64,000 nucleotides of DNA from CALKJU01 sp035326425 (GTDB lineage Bacteria > Pseudomonadota > Alphaproteobacteria > Geminicoccales > Geminicoccaceae), in the NCBI GenBank assembly GCA_035326425.1, contig DAOLFG010000014.1, positions 1-64,000 of the forward strand, in the 5' to 3' direction. The notes below the pieces were generated by a model. It saw only the letters and a list, made by a program, of their open reading frames with translations. It did not search any database and was not told the origin of the DNA. The translations under genes were made by a program, and so were the position numbers. This document shows, in pieces, positions 53,601-61,004 of the stretch; the stretch's first letter is position 1; the number at the start of each line of letters is the position of its first letter.

Positions 53601-54460
53601 ACCGGATTCGTCGTGAAGTGCAGGCTGCCGCCCCACCAGTAGATGCAGACGAACAGGAACAGCCAGACCACGTCGACGAAGTGCCAATACCAGGCGGCGG
53701 CCTCGAAGCCGATGTGCTTCTCGGGCTTGAAGGTCATGTTCCACGCCCGGATGGTGCAGACCAGCAGGAAGGTCGTGCCGACGATGACGTGGAAGCCGTG
53801 GAAGCCGGTGGCCATGAAGAACGTCGAGCCGAACACGCCCGAGCGCAGCGTCAGCCCCTCGTGGATGGCGTGATGGTACTCGTAGGCCTGCAGCGAGGTG
53901 AAGATGATGCCGAGCGTCACGGTGATCGCCAGCGCCTTGAAGCCGGTGCGCTGGTCGCCCTCCTTGATGGCGTGATGCGCCCAGGTGACGGTGGCGCCCG
54001 ACAGCAGCAGGATCATGGTGTTGAGGAAGGGGATGTCGAAGGCCGGGATCGGCTCGATGCCCTCCGGCGGCCACGAGGTCGCGACCAGCATCGGCGGATG
54101 CAGCACCGCCCAGAAGAACGCCCAGAAGAAGGCGAAGAAGAACAGCACCTCGGAGGTGATGAACAGGCCCATGCCGACCCGCAGGCCGTGGGCCACGACC
54201 TTGGTGTGGTCGCCCTTGTAGGACTCGCTCAGCACGTCCCGCCACCAGCGGAACATGACGAAGACGATGGTGATGAAGCCGAGCAGCATGAGCCACTCGC
54301 CGAGGCCATGCTCGTGCATCCACATCACGGCGCCGCCGGTCAGCAGCAGGGCGCCGACCGATCCGACGATCGGCCACGGGCTCGGATCGACCAGATGATA
54401 GTCGTGGCCCGGCTTGTGGTGGCCGTGATCGCCGGCGTGGACGTCCGCGGTGCTGGCCAT
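53597..54460 (-). CDS. ctaE: Cytochrome c oxidase subunit III
   Basis: The 287-residue subunit has seven membrane segments and family motifs GMGLFITSEVLFFFAFFWAFF, TATGFHGFHV-type FFMATGFHGFHVIVGTTFL and the C-terminal WHFVDVVWLFLF. A histidine-rich N-terminus (HAGDHGHHKPGHDYHLVDPSPWP) is normal for alphaproteobacterial forms. It lies 27 bp after ctaG. Confidence 0.98.
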   Translation of the reverse strand: MASTADVHAGDHGHHKPGHDYHLVDPSPWPIVGSVGALLLTGGAVMWMHEHGLGEWLMLLGFITIVFVMFRWWRDVLSESYKGDHTKVVAHGLRVGMGLFITSEVLFFFAFFWAFFWAVLHPPMLVATSWPPEGIEPIPAFDIPFLNTMILLLSGATVTWAHHAIKEGDQRTGFKALAITVTLGIIFTSLQAYEYHHAIHEGLTLRSGVFGSTFFMATGFHGFHVIVGTTFLLVCTIRAWNMTFKPEKHIGFEAAAWYWHFVDVVWLFLFVCIYWWGGSLHFTTNPV

Positions 54461-54487
54461 CGAGGCTCTCCTGATCCCCTTGAAGTC

Positions 54488-55063
54488 TCAGCTCATCGGC
54501 CCGGCGCGCCGCTTGCGCAGCTCCGCCGTCGCCTTCTCGTCGATGTAGAAAGTATAGGACAACGTGATCTCGGCGACGTCGCGCGCGTCCGGGTCGTCGA
54601 GGATGGCGGGATCGATGAAGAACGACACCCCCATGTCGACCCGCTGGCCCGGATCGAGCGTCTGCTCGTCGAAGCAGAAGCACTGGATCTTGTTGAAGTA
54701 GGCGCCGACCTTGAAGGGCGTGACGTTGAACACCGCGGTGCCGACGACCGGGCCGCCGTCGTGGTTCACCGCCTCGTAGAAGATCAGGTGTTCCTCGCCC
54801 GGGCGCACCTCGATGCGCCGCTGCACCGGCTGGAACGACCAGGGCAGGCCCGGTGCCACGTCGGCGTTGAACGACACCGCGATCGGATCGCCGACGGCCT
54901 GCTCGGGTGCGGCCTCGGCGCGCTGCGTGGTGCCGCCATAGCCGGTGACCTGGCAGAACAGCCGGTAGAGCGGCACCGAGGCCGCCGTCAGCGCCAGCAT
55001 GGCGACGATGATCGTGCTCAGCGCGATCGCGGTGCGGCGGTGGCGCGTGCGGAGGGCGCTCAC
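54488..55063 (-). CDS. ctaG: Cytochrome c oxidase assembly protein CtaG (Cox11)
   Basis: The 191-residue copper chaperone loads CuB of subunit I. It has one N-terminal membrane anchor (about 11-30) and the copper motif CFCF in NKIQCFCFDEQTL, with the conserved YFNKI context. A GTG start at 55063 overlaps the stop of the small upstream gene (GTGA). Confidence 0.96.
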   Translation of the reverse strand: MSALRTRHRRTAIALSTIIVAMLALTAASVPLYRLFCQVTGYGGTTQRAEAAPEQAVGDPIAVSFNADVAPGLPWSFQPVQRRIEVRPGEEHLIFYEAVNHDGGPVVGTAVFNVTPFKVGAYFNKIQCFCFDEQTLDPGQRVDMGVSFFIDPAILDDPDARDVAEITLSYTFYIDEKATAELRKRRAGPMS

Positions 55064-55191
55064 GAAGCACCGCCCAGCTTGACGATGGTGATCAGGAAGA
55101 ACAGCACCACCAGCGCCAGCAGCGCCACGGCGAGGCCGATGTTCTTGGTCCGCTGGCGTCGGCGCAGCTCGCGTCCGTCGAGGGCCGCCAT
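55060..55191 (-). CDS. Small single-span membrane protein between ctaB and ctaG (CoxF-like)
   Basis: The 43-residue protein has a basic start (MAALDGRELRRRQRTKN) and one membrane segment (about 18-38). Its ATG shares one base with the ctaB stop, and its stop overlaps the ctaG start, so it is embedded in a translationally coupled series. Small ORFs at this position in alphaproteobacterial cox clusters are sometimes called CoxF. The role is unknown. Confidence 0.75.
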   Translation of the reverse strand: MAALDGRELRRRQRTKNIGLAVALLALVVLFFLITIVKLGGAS

Positions 55192-56129
55192 CACGACGCG
55201 GCGCCGAGCGAAAGCGCGTGGTCGACGACCATCAGCATGAACAGCAGGAACAGGTAGGCCAGGGAGAAGCGGAAGGTCAGCATGGCCGTCCGGTCGGAAT
55301 CGTCGCACCACAGCCGCCAGGCCATGGCGACGAAGATCGCCCCCAGCACCGCCGCACCCGCGCCGTAGACGAGGCCGAGCCCGCCCCACGCTACCGGCGT
55401 CAGCGACAGCGGCGCCAGCACCAGCGTGTAGCCGAGGATGTGCCGGCGGGTGGAGTCGCGTCCCGCCACCACCGGCAGCATCGGCACGCCGACCCGGGCG
55501 TAGTCCTGGCAGCGATAGAGCGCCAGCGCCCAGAAATGCGGCGGGGTCCAGAAGAACACGATCAGGAAGATCAGCACCGGCAGCAGGCCGACCTCGCCGG
55601 TGGCGGCGGCCCAGCCGATCATCGCCGGAAAGGCGCCGGCGGCACCGCCGATCACGATGTTCTGCGCCGTCAGCCGCTTCAGCCACATGGTGTAAACGAG
55701 CACATAGAAGCCGATGGTCAGCGCCAGCAGCGCGGCCGCCGCCCAGTTGACGGCCAGCCCCATCGTCATCACCGACAGGATGGCCAGGGCGATGCCGGTG
55801 CCCAGCGCCTCGGCGGGCTCGATCCGGCCGGTCGCCGTCGGCCGCAGCCGCGTGCGCGCCATCTGGCGGTCGATGTCGGCGTCGAACCAGTTGTTGATGG
55901 CGGCCGAGGCGCCGGCCCCCAGGGCGATGCACAGGATCGCCGTGAAGGCCAGCAGCGGATGCAGCCGCACCGGCGCCAGGTAGAGACCCACCCAGCCCGT
56001 CAGCACCACCAGCTGCATCACATTGGGCTTGAGCAGGATCCAGAAGTCGCGCAGCTCCGAGCCGCCCGCCTGGACGGCCTCGGAGAGTGCGCCACCCTCG
56101 ATCTGTCTCGCCACCGAGTTCGAAGCCAT
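55191..56129 (-). CDS. ctaB: Protoheme IX farnesyltransferase (heme O synthase)
   Basis: The 312-residue UbiA-family prenyltransferase adds a farnesyl group to heme B. Motifs are NNWFDADIDRQMARTRLRP (Asp-rich, near 88-106) and the HFWALAL...DYARVGVPMLPVV second region. It has about eight membrane segments. It sits 21 bp after ctaD, in front of the small ORF and ctaG. Confidence 0.97.
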   Translation of the reverse strand: MASNSVARQIEGGALSEAVQAGGSELRDFWILLKPNVMQLVVLTGWVGLYLAPVRLHPLLAFTAILCIALGAGASAAINNWFDADIDRQMARTRLRPTATGRIEPAEALGTGIALAILSVMTMGLAVNWAAAALLALTIGFYVLVYTMWLKRLTAQNIVIGGAAGAFPAMIGWAAATGEVGLLPVLIFLIVFFWTPPHFWALALYRCQDYARVGVPMLPVVAGRDSTRRHILGYTLVLAPLSLTPVAWGGLGLVYGAGAAVLGAIFVAMAWRLWCDDSDRTAMLTFRFSLAYLFLLFMLMVVDHALSLGAAS

Positions 56130-56150
56130 CGACCCGTCCCGCCGTCCGGC

Positions 56151-57770
56151 TCAGTGCGCCGGGCTGTCCTTGATCACCGGCAGCTCCTCGAAGGTGTGGA
56201 ACGGCGGCGGCGAGGAGACGGACCACTCCAGCGTCGTGGCACCCTCGCCCCAGGGATTGTCGGCGACGTGCTCCTTCGAGCGGAACATGTCCCACAGCAC
56301 GTAGATGAAGAAGAACGCGCTGGCGCCGGCGATGAAGGCGCCGATCGAGGAGACCATGTTCCAGCCGGCGAAGGCGTCCGGATAGTCGGGGATACGCCGC
56401 GGCATGCCGGCCAGCCCGAGGAAGTGCTGCGGGAAGAAGGCCAGGTTGACGCCGACGAAGGTCATCCAGAAATGGATCTGGCCCAACCGCTCGTTGTACT
56501 GGTGACCGGTCATCTTGGCCACCCAGTAATAGAAGCCGGCGAAGACGCCGAACACGGCACCCAGGCTCAGCACATAGTGGAAGTGGGCGACGACATAGTA
56601 GGTGTCGTGCATCGCCGCATCGACGCCGGCATTGGCCAGCACGACGCCGGTGACGCCGCCCACCGTGAACAGGAAGATGAAGCCGACGGCCCACATCATC
56701 GGCACGGTGAAGCGCAGCGAGCCGCCCCACATCGTGGCGATCCAGCTGAAGATCTTGATGCCGGTCGGCACCGCGATGACCATGGTTGCGGCGGTGAAGT
56801 AGGCCTTCACGTCCACGCCCATGCCGACCGTGAACATGTGGTGCGCCCACACCACGAAGCCGATGGCGCCGATCGACACCATGGCGTAGGCCATGCCGAG
56901 GTAGCCGAACACCGGCTTCTTCGAGAAGGTCGAGACGATCTGGCTGACGATGCCGAAGGCCGGCAGGATCATGATGTAGACTTCGGGATGGCCGAAGAAC
57001 CAGAACAGGTGCTGGAACAGGATCGGGTCGCCGCCGCCGGCCGGATCGAAGAACGCGGTGCCGAAGTTGCGGTCGGTCAGCAGCATGGTGATCGCACCGG
57101 CCAGCACCGGCACCGCCAGCAGCAGCAGGAAGGCGGTCACCAGGATCGACCACGCGAACAGCGGCATCTTGTGCATCGTCATGCCGGGCGCGCGCATGTT
57201 GAAGATCGTGGTGATGAAGTTGATCGCACCCAGCAGCGAGCTGATGCCGGCCAAATGCAGCGCGAAGATGCCCATGTCGACGGCAGGCCCGGTGTGCTCG
57301 CCCATCGCCGAGGACAGCGGCGGGTAGATCGTCCAGCCGCCGCCGGCGCCGCCGACGAATGCCGAGCCCATCAGCAACCCGAATGCCGGCACGAGCAGCC
57401 AGAAGCTGATGTTGTTCATCCGCGGGAACGCCATGTCGGGCGCTCCGATCATCAGCGGCACCATCCAGTTGCCGAAGCCGCCGATCAGCGCCGGCATGAC
57501 GAAGAAGAAGATCATGATCAGGCCATGAGCCGTGATCAGGACGTTGTGGAAGTGATAGTCACCGCCATAGATCTGGTCGCCCGGCACCATCAGCTCGGCG
57601 CGGAAGATCAACGACATGATCATGCCGATGATGCCGGCGCAGAAGGCGAAGACGAAATAGAGGGTGCCGATGTCCTTGTGGTTGGTGGACATCATCCAGC
57701 GGCGCCAGCCGGTGGGCGCATGATGGTCGGCGTGGTCGTGGTGATCGTCGTGCGCGGTCGCGTGAGCCAT
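56151..57770 (-). CDS. ctaD: Cytochrome c oxidase subunit I
   Basis: The 539-residue catalytic subunit reduces oxygen and pumps protons. Ligand and channel motifs are visible: LITAHGLIMIFFF (heme a His), WFFGHPEVYIMILPAFG (CuB His, cross-linked Tyr and the D-channel-end Glu), WAHHMFTVGM (CuB His pair), VPTGIKIFSWIATM (K-channel Lys) and VVAHFHYVLS (heme a and a3 His). The GHPEVYI form indicates an A1-type oxidase. ATG 57770 begins MAHATAHDDHHDH. It lies 29 bp after ctaC. Confidence 0.99.
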   Translation of the reverse strand: MAHATAHDDHHDHADHHAPTGWRRWMMSTNHKDIGTLYFVFAFCAGIIGMIMSLIFRAELMVPGDQIYGGDYHFHNVLITAHGLIMIFFFVMPALIGGFGNWMVPLMIGAPDMAFPRMNNISFWLLVPAFGLLMGSAFVGGAGGGWTIYPPLSSAMGEHTGPAVDMGIFALHLAGISSLLGAINFITTIFNMRAPGMTMHKMPLFAWSILVTAFLLLLAVPVLAGAITMLLTDRNFGTAFFDPAGGGDPILFQHLFWFFGHPEVYIMILPAFGIVSQIVSTFSKKPVFGYLGMAYAMVSIGAIGFVVWAHHMFTVGMGVDVKAYFTAATMVIAVPTGIKIFSWIATMWGGSLRFTVPMMWAVGFIFLFTVGGVTGVVLANAGVDAAMHDTYYVVAHFHYVLSLGAVFGVFAGFYYWVAKMTGHQYNERLGQIHFWMTFVGVNLAFFPQHFLGLAGMPRRIPDYPDAFAGWNMVSSIGAFIAGASAFFFIYVLWDMFRSKEHVADNPWGEGATTLEWSVSSPPPFHTFEELPVIKDSPAH

Positions 57771-57799
57771 GATGCCTTCGTCCCTCCTAGCGCCGACGC

Positions 57800-58651
57800 T
57801 CAATCACGGGTCGTGGCGGCGACCGGGCCGGCAGCCGCCAAGGTCGGCCCGTCGCCCGCCTTGGCGAACCTGGTCTTGGCTTCCTCCACCCAGGCCTGGA
57901 AGGCCTCGGGCGTGACCGCCTCGACGGTGATCGGCATGAAGCCGTGGTTGGCGCCGCACAGCTCCGAGCACTGGCCGTAATAGGTGCCGGGCTCGTTGAT
58001 GTGCACCCAGAGCTCGTTCAGGCGCCCGGGCACGGCGTCGACCTTCACGCCGAACTGCGGCACGGTCCAGCTGTGCAGCACGTCGGCGGCCGTCACCTGG
58101 ACGCGGATGTTGACGCCTGCCGGCAGGACCACCCGGTTGTCGGTCTCGAGCAGCCTGAGCTGTCCCTCCTTCAGATCGGAATCCGGGATCATCAGCGCGT
58201 CGAAGGTGAAGTTGCCGTTGTCCGGATATTCGTACGACCAGTACCACTGGTGCCCGATCGCCTTCACCGTCAGGTCGGTCTTGGGGATCACGTCCGCGAA
58301 ATAGAGCAGCTTGAACGACGGGATGGCGATGATCACCAGGATCAGCACCGGCACCGCCGTCCAGACCACCTCGAGGATGGTGTTGTGCGAGCGCTTGGAC
58401 GGCACCGGGTTCTTGGATTCGCGGAAGCGCATGCAGGTGTAGACCAGCAGCGCCAGCACGAAGAGGGTGATCAGCGTGATCACCCACAGCAGCAGGTCGT
58501 GGAAGCTGTGGATGCGCTCGGCGATCGGGCTCGCCGGCGGCTGCAGGTTCATCTCCCATGGACGCGGCGTCGCGAGCGCCGGTGCGGCGGTGACCGACAG
58601 CGCCAGGACGGCCCACGCGGCCCGGGATGGCAACGACCTGATGGTCCTCAT
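57800..58651 (-). CDS. ctaC: Cytochrome c oxidase subunit II
   Basis: The 283-residue subunit accepts electrons from cytochrome c through CuA. It has a signal peptide (cleavage near ALA-TPRPW), two membrane segments and a periplasmic cupredoxin domain. CuA ligands are in ADVLHSW and YYGQCSELCGANHGFMP (two Cys, Glu carbonyl, His, Met). The start is uncertain: ATG 58651 (MRTIRSLP) was chosen, with 58681 and 58690 as alternatives. It is the first gene of the oxidase operon and divergent from tldD. Confidence 0.97.
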   Translation of the reverse strand: MRTIRSLPSRAAWAVLALSVTAAPALATPRPWEMNLQPPASPIAERIHSFHDLLLWVITLITLFVLALLVYTCMRFRESKNPVPSKRSHNTILEVVWTAVPVLILVIIAIPSFKLLYFADVIPKTDLTVKAIGHQWYWSYEYPDNGNFTFDALMIPDSDLKEGQLRLLETDNRVVLPAGVNIRVQVTAADVLHSWTVPQFGVKVDAVPGRLNELWVHINEPGTYYGQCSELCGANHGFMPITVEAVTPEAFQAWVEEAKTRFAKAGDGPTLAAAGPVAATTRD

Positions 58652-58881
58652 GCCTCGCTCGAATCGATTCGGGTTGGTCATCGAACTCATGCGCCATGGC
58701 ATGGCGCCCGGCTCGCCGGCTGCCGGTTCGGCGGCAAGCGACGCCGCGGAGGATAAGTGCGGCCCAGGGCACCCGCGCGTGACAGAGTGTCGCAAGATCG
58801 CTCAAATCCTTCCGCTAAAGCCTTTCACAACGGCCTCTTAAAGCGATTTTCGTTCGAATGGTAGACAGGGGTGTGCCGGGC

Positions 58882-60333
58882 ATGGAACCGCTTTCTGGCG
58901 CGGCGGGCAGCCGCGAGCCCGGGCTGATCGAGGCGCTGGGGCTGGACCCGCGGCGTGCCGCCGACATCGTCGGCGAGGCGCTGATGCCGATGGACGACGG
59001 CGAGCTGTTCGTCGAGCGGCGCAGCGGCGAGACCCTGGCCTTCGACGACGGACGGCTGCGCACCGCCAGCCGCGACGCCAGCCGCGGCTTCGGGCTCAGG
59101 GCGGTGAGCGGCGAGCGCGTCGGCCTCGCCTGCAGTGCCGGGATCGACGAGCCGGCGCTGCGCCGGGCCGCCGCCACGGTGGCGGCCGTGGCCCGCGGCC
59201 ACGCCGGTCGCGACAACGCCCCGCTGCCGGCGCCGGGCCCGCTGCTCTATCGCGGCGAGGATCCGCTGGGCGGCGAGCCGCAGGCCGGGCGCATCGCGCT
59301 GCTGCAGGAGATCGACGCCTATTGCCGGGCCTCCGGCGACGACGTCCGGCAGGTGAGCGTCGGCATCCTGAGCGGCCACCAGGAGATCGAGGTGCTGCGC
59401 GGCGACGGCTCGCGCGTCGGCGACAGCCGGCCGCTGGTGCGCCTCAATGTCCAGGTGGTGGTCGAGCGCGCCGGCCGGCGCGAGAGCGGCGGCCACGGCG
59501 GCGGCGGCCGCTTCCCGCTCTCCGTGATGCTGGCCGGTGCCGGCTGGCGCGCCATCGCCGACGAGGCGCTGCGCCAAGCCCGGCTGAAGCTGGATGCGAT
59601 CCCGGCGCCCGCCGGCGAGATGACCGTGGTCCTGGGGCCGGGCTGGCCCGGCGTGATGCTGCACGAGGCGGTGGGCCACGGCCTCGAGGGCGACTTCAAC
59701 CGCAAGGGCACCTCGGCCTTCGCCGGCCTGATGGGCCAGCAGGTGGCGGCGCGCGGCGTCACCGTCGTCGACGACGGCACGCTGCCGGGACGACGCGGCT
59801 CGCTGAACATCGACGACGAGGGCACGCCGTCGGGCCGTACGGTGCTGATCGAGGACGGCATCCTCAAGGGCTACATGCAGGACCGCCAGAACGCCCGGCT
59901 GATGCGGGCGGCACCGACCGGCAACGGCCGGCGCCAGTCCTATGCCCACACCGTCATGCCGCGCATGACCAACACCTGCATGCTGGCCGGCGACCGCGAC
60001 CCGGCCGAGATCCTGGCCGGGGTCGAGCGCGGCCTCTACGCCGTCAATTTCGGCGGCGGCCAGGTCGACATCACCTCCGGCCGCTTCGTGTTCACGGCCT
60101 CCGAGGCCTACCTGATCGAGAACGGCCGCGTCACGGCGCCGGTCAAGGGTGCGACGCTCATCGGCAACGGCCCGGAAGCCATGCGCCGGATCACCGCCGT
60201 CGGCGACGACCTGCGGCTCGACAGCGGCGTCGGCACCTGCGGCAAGAACGGCCAGGGCGTGCCGGTGGGCGTGGGCCAGCCGACGCTGCGGATGGAGCGG
60301 ATGACGGTCGGCGGGACGCGGCGCGGAGGTTGA
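58882..60333 (+). CDS. tldD: Metalloprotease TldD
   Basis: The 483-residue TldD works with TldE/PmbA as a zinc protease with a narrow substrate tunnel, known from microcin and antitoxin processing. The zinc motif HEAVGHGLEGD is present near residue 265, together with the conserved DDEGTPSGRTVLIEDG and GTCGKNGQG segments. ATG 58882 was chosen over 58858 because a GGGG element precedes it. Divergence from ctaC is a common alphaproteobacterial arrangement. No pmbA is in the window. Confidence 0.96.
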   Translation: MEPLSGAAGSREPGLIEALGLDPRRAADIVGEALMPMDDGELFVERRSGETLAFDDGRLRTASRDASRGFGLRAVSGERVGLACSAGIDEPALRRAAATVAAVARGHAGRDNAPLPAPGPLLYRGEDPLGGEPQAGRIALLQEIDAYCRASGDDVRQVSVGILSGHQEIEVLRGDGSRVGDSRPLVRLNVQVVVERAGRRESGGHGGGGRFPLSVMLAGAGWRAIADEALRQARLKLDAIPAPAGEMTVVLGPGWPGVMLHEAVGHGLEGDFNRKGTSAFAGLMGQQVAARGVTVVDDGTLPGRRGSLNIDDEGTPSGRTVLIEDGILKGYMQDRQNARLMRAAPTGNGRRQSYAHTVMPRMTNTCMLAGDRDPAEILAGVERGLYAVNFGGGQVDITSGRFVFTASEAYLIENGRVTAPVKGATLIGNGPEAMRRITAVGDDLRLDSGVGTCGKNGQGVPVGVGQPTLRMERMTVGGTRRGG

Positions 60334-60452
60334 CGGGAAGCAGCGGCGAGGCGGGCGTCGTTAACCGAATCTTCGTCGCCCCGGGCGCATGAACGAGGGC
60401 AGTCCCCATGCGCAGGCTCGAGGGAGCCGTGCGCCCAACGAGGGCAAAGCCC

Positions 60453-60974
60453 ATGCTCAGCATCTCTCGCAGGCACCTGTTCCCGGGGCTCGCGGCGGCC
60501 CTGTCGTTCTGCGTCGTCGCATCGGCCGATGCCGGCGTGCTGCCGCGGCCGAGCGGCAAGGTGATCCTGCGGGTCACCGGCAACATCGCCAACACCAACG
60601 CTCCCGGCACCGCCGAGTTCGACCTCGCCATGCTGGAGGAGCTGGGCGTGGTCCAGATGGTGACCCACACGCCCTGGACCGAGGGCGAGGTCCGCTTCTC
60701 CGGCGTGCCGGCCGCCAAGCTGATGGAGGCCGTCGGCGCCAAGACCGAGAAGGTCGACGCCGTGGCGCTCAACGACTACCGCGCCGAGATCCCGGCCAGC
60801 GATTTCGAGGCCTACGGCCCGATCCTGGCGACCCGTGTCGACGACACGCCGCTGCGCGTGCGCGACAAGGGGCCGGTGTGGGTGATCTATCCGTGGAGCG
60901 CCAACCCGCAGATCGACAACATCGAGTTCCACAGCCGCTCGATCTGGCAGGTCAAGATCATCGAGGTCCACTGA
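60453..60974 (+). CDS. Exported protein with oxidoreductase molybdopterin-binding-like fold
   Basis: The 173-residue product begins with a signal sequence containing paired arginines (SISRRHLFPGLAAALSF), which may be Tat or Sec. The mature part (GKVILRVTGNIANTN, EFDLAMLEELGVVQMVTHTPWTEGEVRFSGVPAAKLME) has the order of a sulfite-oxidase-type molybdopterin-binding domain. It is short, and the cofactor cysteine is not evident, so it may be a cofactor-free relative. ATG 60453 has GAGGGC upstream; ATG 60408 also has one. The GGDEF-EAL gene starts 30 bp later and is likely cotranscribed. Confidence 0.7.
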   Translation: MLSISRRHLFPGLAAALSFCVVASADAGVLPRPSGKVILRVTGNIANTNAPGTAEFDLAMLEELGVVQMVTHTPWTEGEVRFSGVPAAKLMEAVGAKTEKVDAVALNDYRAEIPASDFEAYGPILATRVDDTPLRVRDKGPVWVIYPWSANPQIDNIEFHSRSIWQVKIIEVH

Positions 60975-61004
60975 GCCCGCAGGCCGTCCGGGGGCCGGAT
61001 CGGC

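Noticed and set aside
55218..57980. 920-codon plus-strand open frame rich in His, Gln and Asp
   Set aside because: It is the antisense shadow of ctaB and ctaD.
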